Below, piece by piece: positions 48,986 through 58,093 of a stretch of 64,000 nt of DNA (position 1 is its first letter; the number at the start of each line of letters is the position of its first letter). Below the pieces are notes generated by a model. The model was not told the DNA's origin, did no database searches, and saw nothing but the letters and a program-made list of their open reading frames with translations. The stretch spans positions 1,178,001-1,242,000 of the forward strand of contig JANPZV010000005.1 in NCBI GenBank assembly GCA_024707365.1. Direction: 5' to 3'. Both the position numbers and the translations under genes were made by a program. This DNA is from Terricaulis sp. (GTDB lineage Bacteria; Pseudomonadota; Alphaproteobacteria; Caulobacterales; Aquidulcibacteraceae).

Positions 48986-49374
48986 TGGGCTTCCTTGGCG
49001 ACTGCGAGGGCTTCAAGTTGAATGAGGACGGCGCCGCGCAGCGCCATCACTTGCGTGTGGCGCGCCGGGCGCTTGGCGGGATCAGGATAATGTTCAAGCC
49101 AGGGCGCGTTGATCGCATCGCGGAACGCATCCTCTTTGACATAGACGGTGAGCTTGACGACATCGCCCAAATCCATGCCCGCTTCGCCAAGCGTGAAGGC
49201 GAGATTGGCGAAGCAATTGCGGGCCTGCGCTTGGGCGTCGGCGGGCATTTCGCCGGTCTCGGCGTTGCGCCCCATAACGCCTGAGGTGGCGAGGATGGGG
49301 CCAATGCGGCACGCCAGCGGGATGGGGGCCGCGCCATGGCCGATCTTGGGGGAAAGGATGCTGCGTTGGCGCAA
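48982..49374 (-). CDS. RidA/YjgF-family protein
   Basis: A 130-residue trimeric-type protein. It shows ILATSGVMGRNAETGEMPAD, ARNCFANLAFTLGEAGMDL, VVKLTVYVKED and a C-terminal RPARHTQVMALRGAVLIQLE. RidA members hydrolyse reactive enamines or enols or, in catabolic loci, act as 2-aminomuconate or enol-type deaminases and isomerases. The key arginine of RidA proteins seems retained in the RPARHTQV block, though the local motif differs from classic RidA. The start is TTG 49374 with a strong AGGAGG site. Coupled to ligJ (ATGA), so it may tautomerise or protect an unstable oxo-acid in that step. Confidence 0.82.
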   Translation of the reverse strand: MRQRSILSPKIGHGAAPIPLACRIGPILATSGVMGRNAETGEMPADAQAQARNCFANLAFTLGEAGMDLGDVVKLTVYVKEDAFRDAINAPWLEHYPDPAKRPARHTQVMALRGAVLIQLEALAVAKEAQ

Positions 49375-49424
49375 GTTCGCCTCCTGAAAAGTCTATATAT
49401 CTGTACTAACGTGTGTTCTGCGCG

Positions 49425-49913
49425 TCAAACGCCCATTGGGCGGAAAAGGAAGCTCTGATAGCCGCTTGTGAAGCGTTTCATGCGCGCCGTCCAAGGGGTG
49501 TCGGCCGCTTGGCGCCACGCGGGGCTTTGCACGATGTCCGCAGCCTCAAGCGCGAAGAGCGCGAGATAGCGGGGCGCGTGCTGCGCTGCGCGGTAGCGCC
49601 ATGCGCGGATAACACCTGGCGCGGCGCAGAGCGCCGGCACATGCTCGCTGTCATACCAATCGTTGAATTCGCCCTCCGCTTCCGGCGCGATGTCGAGGAA
49701 ATTGCAGAGGAGCGCTGGCGCCAGTCCTGGCGGGCCGCGACCGCTGATGGCGTCGCCTTCCCAATAGAGCAGACGTGGCGCCGGTGCTGGCCAAGGCGCG
49801 CCGCAGAGCGTGAGAAAGAGCGCCTCTGTGCTGGCCTCGCGTCGCCTTGCGCCGCGCCAGGAAATCCCGTTCGGCGCGGGGGTGGGCACGGGCGTGATGC
49901 TGAGCGCAATCAT
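49425..49913 (-). CDS. EthD-like dimeric alpha/beta-barrel protein B
   Basis: A 162-residue protein paralogous in its C-terminal half to the one at 47487: EGEFNDWYDSEHVPALCAAPGV, then AWRYRAAQHAPRYLALFALE. It follows the permease gene by 9 bases and precedes RidA in the minus operon. The conserved histidine of the SEHVP motif is also in protein A and in the two-domain EthD proteins, and may be a functional residue. Function of this family in aromatic catabolism is not known. The N-terminal part differs from protein A. Confidence 0.72.
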   Translation of the reverse strand: MIALSITPVPTPAPNGISWRGARRREASTEALFLTLCGAPWPAPAPRLLYWEGDAISGRGPPGLAPALLCNFLDIAPEAEGEFNDWYDSEHVPALCAAPGVIRAWRYRAAQHAPRYLALFALEAADIVQSPAWRQAADTPWTARMKRFTSGYQSFLFRPMGV

Positions 49914-49922
49914 CGGCGCGTA

Positions 49923-51257
49923 TCAGGCCGGCTTTTCGGCCGGTGGCCGCGATCGCGCCATCGCAGCCATCACCGCAATCGCGCCGATAATGGCCGCCGC
50001 AGCGTACACCGGAAAATACGCTGTGCGATCGAGGTTCATGCCGATAAGCGCCCCGCCGACATACGGCCCGACAATCGCACCAAGCCGGCCAACGCCCATC
50101 GTGTAGCCAACGCCGGTGCTGCGATTTTCGGCCGGATAAAAACGCGTCGTTGTAATGACGATGCCGGTGAAGGCAGCCTCGATCGTGAACATGCATGCTG
50201 CGGCCAGCAAAACGAGCGGTATCGGATCTTCGGTGAACGCGAACCCCAAAAGTGCAAGCGCGCACAATACGAACGCAATCGCCGTTGCGCGCGCCGCGCC
50301 AATCACCGATGCAAAAAGCCCCATCAAAAGCACGCCCACGGCGGCGGCCGCGCTTGTCGCCATGCCGACGGCGATGGCGGCCTGGTTGGTGAAGCCGGCC
50401 AGCACCAGCACTTGCGGCTTCCAGCCGGTAAGAAAATAGCTGATGAAATAACGCGCGAACGAGGCCACCCATAAGAGCAGCGTTGCGCGCAGGAAAAGCG
50501 GCGTGAGGATCGATAAGGCGATCCCGCGCTGGCGCGGCTTGGCTGGCGGGCGCGGCGGCAATTCCGAGAGCGCGCTTTCGCCAAAGCGGAGGCGAAGCTT
50601 GTTGACCCGGCCGAGAGCCCCAACGGGCTGGCGGGTCATCAGGAAGGTCAGCGATTCTGGCATGAAGAGATGGCAAAGCAGCGCCGCGATGCTTGTCACG
50701 AGGCCGGCGACGAAGAAAATCGAGCGCCAGCCGTGCGTCTCCACGAGGGCCGCGCCGATGGCTGCGCCTAAGATCGCGCCAGCGGCGAAGCCGATATGCA
50801 CGAGCGAGAGAAAGAGGTTGCCGCGCCGCTCGTTGGAGAATTCAACCACCATGATGGAGAGGGAGGGCACAAGCGCGCCCACGGCCACCCCGATAATCAG
50901 CCGCAGCACCAACAATTGCGGCAAGTTCTGGCTCATCGCCAAGCCGAACATGCAGATCGCGCAGGTTGTGACCGAGGCGAGGATGACCGCGCGCCGCCCG
51001 ACCTTATCCGCCATGGGGGCGATCACGATCGCGCCGATCATCAGCCCAAGCGCGCCCGCGCTTAGCACCAGGCCGAAGGTTTGCGCGGGGATATTCCAAT
51101 CCCGGAGCAGGGAGGGCGCGGCATAGGCGATTGAGGTGGTGTCCAGCCCATCGCAAATGTTGACGAACACGCAAAGCGACACGATGGCGATTTGCCAGAG
51201 CGTGAGCGGGCTATCCTGCCCGAGCGTGTGGACGCCTGAAATGGGTGGCGCAGCCAT
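49923..51257 (-). CDS. MFS permease 4, aromatic acid:H+ symporter type
   Basis: Intact 444-residue twelve-helix permease. TM1 carries NICDGLDTTSIAYAAP, the AAHS motif, with PMADKVGRR in the loop and a second motif in the C-terminal half. ATG 51257 has AGGGAG upstream. It leads the ligJ operon, so it probably imports a pathway acid. It is one of four permeases of this type in 51 kb, alongside a DHA2 transporter at 56.7 kb. Divergent from the GST gene across a 120-base region with a GTCTTAGAC palindrome. Confidence 0.92.
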   Translation of the reverse strand: MAAPPISGVHTLGQDSPLTLWQIAIVSLCVFVNICDGLDTTSIAYAAPSLLRDWNIPAQTFGLVLSAGALGLMIGAIVIAPMADKVGRRAVILASVTTCAICMFGLAMSQNLPQLLVLRLIIGVAVGALVPSLSIMVVEFSNERRGNLFLSLVHIGFAAGAILGAAIGAALVETHGWRSIFFVAGLVTSIAALLCHLFMPESLTFLMTRQPVGALGRVNKLRLRFGESALSELPPRPPAKPRQRGIALSILTPLFLRATLLLWVASFARYFISYFLTGWKPQVLVLAGFTNQAAIAVGMATSAAAAVGVLLMGLFASVIGAARATAIAFVLCALALLGFAFTEDPIPLVLLAAACMFTIEAAFTGIVITTTRFYPAENRSTGVGYTMGVGRLGAIVGPYVGGALIGMNLDRTAYFPVYAAAAIIGAIAVMAAMARSRPPAEKPA

Positions 51258-51282
51258 CGATTGCTCCCTAACCAGTCTTGGG

Positions 51283-51305
51283 TATAATATCAGCCTGTCT
51301 TAGAC
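51283..51305. promoter_or_regulatory. Promoter-like TATAAT and GTCT-T-AGAC palindrome
   Basis: TATAAT at 51283-51288 is an exact -10 match on the plus strand; the palindrome at 51297-51305 lies just behind it. The TCT-T-AGA core recurs at 34457 and 55868. Located in the divergent region of permease 4 and GST1. Confidence 0.4.
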
Positions 51306-51377
51306 TCTGCGACTGGACAGCGGACGCTAAATCGAGTTAGGTCATAAAGCTAGTTTAATAATGACGGGCGCTCCATC

Positions 51378-51980
51378 GTGCTGACAATGTTTGGCTCCTC
51401 CCGCTCGCCCTTTGCGCGAAAGGCGGCGATCGTGGCGCTTGAAGCCGGGTTGCGGGAGCGATTGGAATTTATCGACGTGCCCATTCCCGCGCCGACGCCG
51501 AACGCGGCGCTCGCGGCGGCCAACCCGCTCCGCAAATTGCCGACTTTGGTGGCTGAGGGCGGCGTTGCGCTGTTTGATTCACCCGTGATCTGCGAATATC
51601 TGGCGGACCAAGGCGCCGCGCATCTCTTCCCTGTGGGCGGGCCTGCGCGCTGGCGCGCGCTGACGCGTCAGGCGCTCGCGGATGGGCTCTTGGACATGCT
51701 CTTGCTTTGGCGCGCCGAGATGCGCAGGCCTGAACCTGAGCGCAACGCGGCGCTGTTTGCAACGTGGGCGCAGCGCCGTGATGGGGCGCTTGATCGCTGC
51801 GAAGCGGAGGCGGGCGTCGGGGCGCTGGATATTGGAGACATCGCAATCGGCGTGTTGCTCAGTTATCTCGATTTCCGCTTCCCTGAATTTGATTGGCGCG
51901 CCGGCCGGCCGCGCCTGGCTGATTGGCAGGCGGCGATTGAGCGCCGCCCGTCCCTTCGCGCAGACCCCGTTCGGAGCTGA
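51378..51980 (+). CDS. Glutathione S-transferase family protein 1 (YibF-like)
   Basis: A 200-residue two-domain GST. The thioredoxin-like N domain has FGSSRSPFARKAAIVALEAG and NPLRKLPTLV then FDSPVICEYLAD, the glutathione gamma-glutamyl site; the helical domain follows with LADGLLDMLLLWR and ends FDWRAGRPRLADWQA. The start is GTG 51378. It is first in an operon with LigI and a PQQ dehydrogenase. GSTs of lignin degraders cleave beta-aryl ethers or isomerise maleyl compounds; the motif here is nearest YibF, so neither role is certain. A relative is at 62390. Confidence 0.85.
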   Translation: MLTMFGSSRSPFARKAAIVALEAGLRERLEFIDVPIPAPTPNAALAAANPLRKLPTLVAEGGVALFDSPVICEYLADQGAAHLFPVGGPARWRALTRQALADGLLDMLLLWRAEMRRPEPERNAALFATWAQRRDGALDRCEAEAGVGALDIGDIAIGVLLSYLDFRFPEFDWRAGRPRLADWQAAIERRPSLRADPVRS

Positions 51981-52013
51981 CGCCTGGTTTGGCGAAGCGC
52001 GGGAGAGCGCGCC

Positions 52014-52913
52014 GTGAGCGCGCACGCAAGCGATAGCCGCGCCTTGCGTATTTCGGCTCCGCGACGTCCGTTGCCGCCGGGCGCGTGCGATAGCCATTCG
52101 CACGTGTTTGGCCCTTTTGACCGCTTCCCGTTGGCCGAGAGCCGCACCTACACGCCGCCGATCGCCACGGCTGAGATGCACGCTGCGATGCTGGAGCGCT
52201 TGGGGCTTGAGCGGGCGGTGATTGTGCAGCCATCCGCCTATGGCGTAAATCACGCCAGCACGCTTGATGCGATTGCGCGCGATCCTGCGCGGCGCAGGGG
52301 CATAGGCGTTGTCGATGCAAGCTTTGATGATGACGCGCTCGCCGCGCTTCGCGGCGGCGGCATTCGCGGCATGCGTTTTACGGAAATGCGCGCCAAGGGC
52401 TCGGGGCAACGCCTTGTGGGCGCCAGTGGCTTTGCGGAATTGGAGCAATTGGGCGCGCGGCTGAAGGCGCACGATATTCATGCGCAGATTTACGCCTCGC
52501 TTGAGGATTTCATAGAAGCCGCGCCCCGGCTGCTTGCGCTTGATGTGCCGCTTGTTCTTGACCACATGGCGCGGATCGGTCCTTCGGACCGTACCTTGAG
52601 TGATCGCAATTTCCAGACGCTGCTTGGCCTTCTGCGCGAGGGGCGCGTTTGGGTGAAGCTCACCGTGTTCCGCAATGCGCGGCAGAGCAATTGCGAGGAC
52701 GTGCGCGCCTTTCATGATGCGCTGGTCAACGCCAACGCGGACAATCTTGTTTGGGGCGCAGATTGGCCGCTGTTGAACACCGGCGATGGCCCGCCCGATA
52801 TTGGCGGCTTGCTCGATATGCTTGACGATTGGCTCGGTGACGACGCCATCCGGCGCAAAATTCTCGTCGACAATCCGGCGCGGCTTTACGGGTTCGAGGC
52901 TGCGGCGGGCTGA
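52014..52913 (+). CDS. ligI: 2-pyrone-4,6-dicarboxylate hydrolase-like amidohydrolase
   Basis: A 299-residue intact enzyme. It shares LigI blocks in order: PPGACDSHSHVFGPFDRFPL (metal HxH), RAVIVQPSAYGVNHASTLDA, LDHMARIGPSDR (His), VWVKLTVFR and WGADWPLLNTGDGPPD (Asp). LigI hydrolyses the stable lactone PDC to 4-oxalomesaconate, the substrate of LigJ, which is encoded 3 kb away on the other strand. The start is GTG 52014. A close paralogue is at 31036. The arginines near the pyrone pocket can be seen (RLVG, RIGPSDR) but I have not compared them with a structure. Confidence 0.82.
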   Translation: MSAHASDSRALRISAPRRPLPPGACDSHSHVFGPFDRFPLAESRTYTPPIATAEMHAAMLERLGLERAVIVQPSAYGVNHASTLDAIARDPARRRGIGVVDASFDDDALAALRGGGIRGMRFTEMRAKGSGQRLVGASGFAELEQLGARLKAHDIHAQIYASLEDFIEAAPRLLALDVPLVLDHMARIGPSDRTLSDRNFQTLLGLLREGRVWVKLTVFRNARQSNCEDVRAFHDALVNANADNLVWGADWPLLNTGDGPPDIGGLLDMLDDWLGDDAIRRKILVDNPARLYGFEAAAG

Positions 52914-52944
52914 AATAAGCAAGAACATGAAAGTAGGGTGGGCG

Positions 52945-55048
52945 ATGGATTTTATGCGGGTTTGCAGGCTTTGGCTGGTTGCAGGTTTAGCGGCCGCGAT
53001 CGCGGCCTGCTCCGGTGATCGCGCCGCTGACGTCAACAACGCACGTATGCGCGCCGCTGAGTCCGAGGCCGAAAACTGGCTTTCTGTCGGGCGGACCTGG
53101 GGTGAGCAGCGCTTTAGCCCGCTGACGCAGATCAATGCGGAAAATGTGAGCCGCCTGGGGCTTGCTTGGTATGTCGATCTCGAAACCGATCGCGGCGTTG
53201 AGGCGACGCCGCTTGTGATCGATGGCGTGCTCTACAACACAACGCCCTGGAACGTCACAACCGCCTACAACGCCGTCACCGGCGAAGTTCTGTGGCGGCA
53301 CGATCCGGAGGTGCCGCGCCGGTTTGGCGGCATCGCCTGTTGCGACATCGTCACGCGCGGGCTGGCCGCTTGGAATGGGAAAATCTACAGCGCAACGCTC
53401 GATGGCCGCTTGATTGCGCTTGATGCGCGCACCGGCCGCCCCGTTTGGACGGCGCAGACGCTGGAAGAGGTTTGGCCCTACACGATCACAGGCGCGCCGC
53501 GTGTGTATGACGGCGTCGTGGTGATCGGCAATGCTGGCTCGGAAGGCGCGGCGCGCGGCTATGTGAGTGGCTATAACGCCGAAAATGGCCGCCTTATGTG
53601 GCGTTTTTACATTGTGCCGGGCAATCCGGCCGATGGCTTTTCCAGCGAAGCCGAAGCCATGGCCGCCGAAACCTGGAGCGGGGAGTGGTGGCGCGTCGGC
53701 GGCGGCGGCACGGCGTGGGATGCGTTTGCTTTCGACCCGGAGCTTGGGCTGGTTTATATCGGCACCGGCAATGGCGGCCCTTGGGCGCAGGCCCATCGCA
53801 GCCCCGGCGGCGGCGATAATCTCTTTCTCTCATCCATCGTCGCGGTGAACGTGCGCACTGGCGCATATGCTTGGCACTATCAACAGACGCCCGGCGATGA
53901 ATGGGACTACGGCGACGCAATCGATCATCTTGGCCGATCTTGAAATCGAAGGCCGCCAGCGCCAAGTGCTGCTGCATGCGCCGAAGAACGGGTTTTTCTA
54001 TGTGATTGACCGCGCCACCGGCGAGCTTATCTCGGCGGAGCCTTATGTTGACGTCACCTGGGCGCGCGGGATCGACATGGCCACAGGGCGGCCCATCATC
54101 AATCCTGAGGCGCGTTACGGCGAAAGGCCGGTGATTGTGAAGCCCAGCGCGGCGGGCGGGCACAATTGGCATCCGATGGCGTTCAGCCCCGCGACAGGGC
54201 TTGCCTATTTTCCCGTGTTTGACAGCGGCATGGTCTATGCGCTCGATCCTAATTTCCGGCCCGAACCTGGCCGCATGCAGCAATTGGGTGTTTCCACCAC
54301 CAGCTTTCCTGAGCAGCGCGCGCGTTTGAATGAACAAGTTCGCCGCGAGGCGCGCGCTTGGCTGACGGCATGGGATCCTGTCACGCAGCGCGAGGTATGG
54401 CGCCAGCCTTATTCTCAGCGCGGCAGCGGCGGGGTGCTCGTCACAGCGGGAGATCTTGTGTTTCAGGGCACGATCGACACGACGTTCGCCGCCTATCATG
54501 CGCGCACCGGGGAAAAGCTCTGGGAAATGCCGGTGCAGCAAGTGGCGATCGCCGGCGCCATGACGTTCATGGTCGATGGCGTGCAATATGTGGCGGTGAA
54601 CGCGGGCTGGGGCGGCGGGCGCACGCACGGCCCGCCGGCGAGCGAATTGGGCTTGCAGCTTTCGCAGAGCGCGCGCCTGCTGGTGTATCGCCTTGATGGC
54701 GATGTCGCTTTGCCGCCGCTGTCGGATGTCGCGTGGGAGCGCACGCGCATTGTCGAGCCGCCGGCGGACACCGGCGCGCCGGCTGCCGTCATCGCGCGGG
54801 GCGAGCGGCTCTATGCAGAGACGTGCGCAGGCTGCCATGGCGCGAACGCGCGCGGCGGCATCAAGGATCTGCGGATGATGACTGCGGAGACGCACGCAGA
54901 GTTCAATGACATCGTTCTTGGCGGCATTCGCGAGGAGCGCGGCATGGTGTCCTTCGCTGAATTTCTTTCACCGGAGGACGCAGCCGCCATACATGCCTAT
55001 CTCATCCGCCGCGCCAACGAAGAGTGGAGCGGAGAGGATATCCGCTAA
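52945..55048 (+). CDS. PQQ-dependent alcohol dehydrogenase with cytochrome c, lipoprotein 2 (frameshifted)
   Basis: About 700 residues, paralogue of the enzyme at 45292. Lipobox AIAACSGD, vicinal disulfide IACCDIVTRG, catalytic DEWDYG region, and haem c site CAGCHG near residue 627. The frame changes near 53925; the second half starts ATQSIILADLEIEG as in paralogue 1. The chosen ATG at 52945 follows AGGGTGGG; another ATG 18 bases upstream is possible. It follows LigI by 31 bases, an unusual pairing of a periplasmic oxidase with a cytoplasmic lactonase, which suggests both serve one substrate. Its stop overlaps that of the convergent EthD gene. Confidence 0.88.
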
Positions 55049-55825
55049 GCTAGCGGCGGCGCGCGTGCGATGTGCTCATCCACGAGCAGCAATTCGTGGC
55101 TGTGGAAGAAGGCAAGGCGTTCTTCCAGGCCTTGCCGCACGACGGCGCGTGCGTTCTCATAGGCGTCCCAATCGGTCCACCAGAGCGCGGCATAGCCATC
55201 CCAAGGCGTGTGCGGGGACCGATCCTTCGAGAGCAGGTTGAGCACATAGCGCTCTAGCCCTGGTTGGCGGTCAACCGGCGGGGCGTGGATGTCGATCCAC
55301 TCACGAAAAGAAGGTGTCTTGCGGGGTTTGCGGCAGGCGGCCCACAAGGCCAATTCGCTTCGCGCGCGGCGTTTGCAGTCCTGGCGTTTGCTGGCGGATC
55401 GCGGCTTCGCGCGTATAGAGCGCCATCACATCCGGCTGCATGAAAGACGCAGCTTTATCGATCAACGGCGCGGTGATTTCCGGCGGCGCTGAATTCATGG
55501 CGCTGTGATAGGCGGCTTCGCTGACGAACGAATATTCAATCGCCGCATCAAATCGCGTTGGCGGTGAGCGCGCGTGATCGACGAGGTTAAACACGAGCCC
55601 CGTGAGCCCTGGCAGCTGCTCAAGCAGCGGCGCGCGCTCGCTGAGCCAGATGTCAAGAAATGCGGCGCGATCGAGCGCGGGCGCGCGGCGGATAAACTCC
55701 GTGCATTTGAACGCGCTATAGCTTTCGGCCTGGCTCGCGCCATGCGCGCAGGATGCAAGCGCGGGCGCGCCGAGCGCCGAGGTAAGCGCCGCGCGCCGGC
55801 TGAGAGTGAAAACGCCTTTGCGCAT
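55045..55825 (-). CDS. Tat-exported two-domain EthD-family lipoprotein 2 (frameshifted)
   Basis: About 259 residues. The N terminus MRKGVFTLSRRAALTSALG has a twin-arginine motif and an ALASC lipobox. The EthD pattern is weaker than in the other members: AFLDIWLSERAPLLEQLPGL in domain 1 and REWIDIHAPPVDRQPGLER in domain 2, with YAALWWTDWDAYENARAVV following. One extra T in a TTTT run near 55308 ends the frame early; removing it joins PQDTFF to REWIDIHAP. ATG 55825 has GAGGAAA upstream. It faces the EthD gene at 55961 across a region with two inverted repeats and is likely co-regulated with it. Confidence 0.72.
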
Positions 55826-55840
55826 CGGGATTTCCTCGCG

Positions 55841-55882
55841 TTGACACATTTTTGTGTATAGGCTAGTTCTTAGAACTATAAG
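55841..55882. promoter_or_regulatory. Two inverted repeats in the EthD/EthD divergent region
   Basis: ACACA-TTTT-TGTGT at 55844-55857 and the 15-base perfect inverted repeat TAGTTCT-T-AGAACTA at 55864-55878. A TTGACA at 55841 may be a -35 box. The second repeat is the strongest operator candidate in the window. Confidence 0.55.
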
Positions 55883-55960
55883 GGGTCAAGTCAGAAGCGG
55901 CCGCGTGCAAAGCCGCCAGCGCGCAGCGTTCGATCGCGGGCGGGTGCAGAGGAGGCGCGT

Positions 55961-56674
55961 ATGGCGCACGCATCATCACGTCCGCTCACGAAATCCATAT
56001 CCTTGATTGTCCGCAAGGCGGAGCTTTCACGCGAGCAATTCAACGCGCGCTGGCTGGGCGAGCATGGCCCCGGCGCGCGGCGGATACCAGACTTGCACGG
56101 CTTCGTGCTCGGCGAGATCACGCAAGATCCGGGGCGGGCGCAAAGTGCGGCGGGGCACAGCGTTGCTTTGGATGGCGTCGCGGAATCGTGGCAACCCGAA
56201 GGCGTGGATCGCGCGGCGCAGGCGCGTGAGAACGCGCTCGTGCGCGATTGGCTCGGTGCTGCGCCGAGCTATATCGGCGCCATCAATATATTCGTGACCC
56301 GCGAGCACGTCTTTGCGCCGCCCAAGCGCGGCGGGCTCAAAGTGATGACGCTGATTGCGCGCAAGCCAGGGACGTCACACGAGGATTTTGTGCGCCACGT
56401 GCTGGGCGTGCACGGGCCGATGGCGAGCGCTGTTCCAGGGCTAGGGGGCTATGTGCTCTCAGAGATTGTGCGGCGACCGCAGATGGCGCTGCCGCCCGTG
56501 CCGGGGCTCGGCGATGTAGATATTATTGGCACAAGCTGGCTGCCGCTTGATCCCAGCGAGCGTACGCCCGATACGCCTGAACGCCGCGCTTGGCTCGCGG
56601 ATGGCGCTGCGCATTTTGGCGCGTTTCAGCGTCACGTCATGGTGGAGCACGCCTTTGTGACGCCGCCAAATTAA
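55961..56674 (+). CDS. Two-domain EthD-family protein 3 (cytoplasmic)
   Basis: A 237-residue protein with tandem EthD domains but no signal peptide. Domain 1 shows REQFNARWLGEHGPGARRIPD, domain 2 HEDFVRHVLGVHGPMASAVPG, and each ends with a long beta hairpin and an xHVF/HAF strand. It is the closest relative of the Tat-exported protein at 34513 (shared VHGPMA motif and AESW segment) but should stay in the cytoplasm. ATG 55961 follows GAGGAGG. It is the first gene of the operon that includes the DHA2 transporter, Rieske oxygenase, ferB and ferA, so it likely serves ferulate-related metabolism. Confidence 0.82.
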   Translation: MAHASSRPLTKSISLIVRKAELSREQFNARWLGEHGPGARRIPDLHGFVLGEITQDPGRAQSAAGHSVALDGVAESWQPEGVDRAAQARENALVRDWLGAAPSYIGAINIFVTREHVFAPPKRGGLKVMTLIARKPGTSHEDFVRHVLGVHGPMASAVPGLGGYVLSEIVRRPQMALPPVPGLGDVDIIGTSWLPLDPSERTPDTPERRAWLADGAAHFGAFQRHVMVEHAFVTPPN

Positions 56675-56675
56675 G

Positions 56676-58073
56676 TTGACGCCAATGGACGCGGATGAAG
56701 ATCAGGGCCCAGAGCCTATCGTGCCGCTGATCATTGGCGCAGCGATGTTCATGCAATCGCTGACGGCGACGATTATTGCTGCGGCGCTGCCGGTTATGGC
56801 TGACGCGCTTAACGAACCTGTTCTGGCGCTCAATCTCACAATTACCGCTTATATTGTAAGCGCGGCGGTGTTCTTGCCGGTGAGCGGCTGGCTGGCGGAT
56901 CGCTTTGGCGCGCGCGCGACGTTGCTTGCGGCCGTGTGTGTGTTTGTTTTTGCGTCGGTTCTCTGCGGCTTTTCGCGGACATTGGAGGAATTGGTCGGCG
57001 CGCGCATCCTGCAGGGCGCCGCCGGCGCGATGCTGTTGCCCGTTGGGCGGCTGGTGTTGCTGCGGGTGACGCCGAAGCAGGGCCTGGTTCGGGCGCTATC
57101 GTATCTCGCCATTCCGATGCTGATCGGTCCTGCAATCGGGCCGCCGCTCGGCGGCTTTATCGTTACCTATTTTAGCTGGCCGTGGATCTTCTTTATCAAC
57201 GTGCCGGTTGGCGTGCTTGGCGCGCTGCTTATCATGCGCTTCGTGCAAGAGGTGAAATCGGAGAGCCCAACGGTGTTGGATATTCCAGGCGTGGTTTTGA
57301 GCGCGACAGCGCTCGCTTGCACCATCTATGGATTGGAAAATATCGGCGGCGGCCATATTTCGCGTGAACTCGCGGCGGCGATTCTCGCCGTAGGGTTGGG
57401 CGCGGCGGCGGGGTATGTCTTTTATGCGGTGCGCGTTCAGGATCCGATCCTGCAATTAAGCCTCTTCCGCATTCAGACTTTTTCAGCGGCCACGCTCGGC
57501 GGCTTTTTTATGCGGCTCATGATTGGAGGCACGCCGTTTCTTCTCGTGCTATTATTCCAGGTCGGCTTCGGCATGAGCCCGCTGACGGCGGGGTGGTTCA
57601 TTTTCGCGATCGCGATTGGCGCGTTGCTTATGCGATTTACGTCGATCCAGATGTTCAGGCGCTTTGGGTTTCGGATGGTGCTGATCGTGAATGGCGCCCT
57701 GGCGTCGCTAAGCTATATGGCGATCGCCTTTTTGCGGCCGAGCACGTCGTACTGGCTGATCGCAGCGCTGCTGATTTTGCACGGCTATTTGCGCTCTGTG
57801 CAGATGACCGGACTCAATGCGCTCGCCTATGCCGATATTGACAGCGCCCAGATGGCGTCGTCGAGCACGCTCACGGGCGTGTTTCAGATGCTGGCGCAGG
57901 CCGTTGCTGTCGGTGGCGCGGCGGCGCTGCTTTATGCCGCCCAGGGCGCTGCGCCGCAGCTTTTGGCGTCGCATATCTATCCAGTTTTTCTGATCATCGG
58001 CGTGCTGAGCCTTGCGTCGCTGGTTTGGTTCATGCGCCTCCCCGCGAGCGCGGGCGCATCGCTACGTGACTGA
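56676..58073 (+). CDS. DHA2-family MFS transporter (EmrB/QacA type)
   Basis: About 465 residues with many membrane helices. It shows the drug:H+ antiporter signatures: MFMQSLTATIIAAALPVMAD in TM1 and WLADRFGARATLL in the loop, and a GARILQGAAGAMLLPVGRL block with RxxQGxGxA-like motif C region GPAIGPPLGGFIV. Family members export drugs or aromatic acids. The start may be TTG 56676 or ATG 56685; neither has a clear ribosome site, and the gene lies one base after the EthD stop. It probably exports toxic intermediates such as aldehydes or hydroxycinnamates. Confidence 0.85.
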   Translation: MTPMDADEDQGPEPIVPLIIGAAMFMQSLTATIIAAALPVMADALNEPVLALNLTITAYIVSAAVFLPVSGWLADRFGARATLLAAVCVFVFASVLCGFSRTLEELVGARILQGAAGAMLLPVGRLVLLRVTPKQGLVRALSYLAIPMLIGPAIGPPLGGFIVTYFSWPWIFFINVPVGVLGALLIMRFVQEVKSESPTVLDIPGVVLSATALACTIYGLENIGGGHISRELAAAILAVGLGAAAGYVFYAVRVQDPILQLSLFRIQTFSAATLGGFFMRLMIGGTPFLLVLLFQVGFGMSPLTAGWFIFAIAIGALLMRFTSIQMFRRFGFRMVLIVNGALASLSYMAIAFLRPSTSYWLIAALLILHGYLRSVQMTGLNALAYADIDSAQMASSSTLTGVFQMLAQAVAVGGAAALLYAAQGAAPQLLASHIYPVFLIIGVLSLASLVWFMRLPASAGASLRD

Positions 58074-58093
58074 GAGCAATAAGGGAGGCGCGG

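Noticed and set aside
51579-53135. 518-codon minus-strand frame opposite GST1, LigI and the PQQ gene
   Set aside because: Antisense to three recognised genes with intact motifs; composition is that of a shadow frame.
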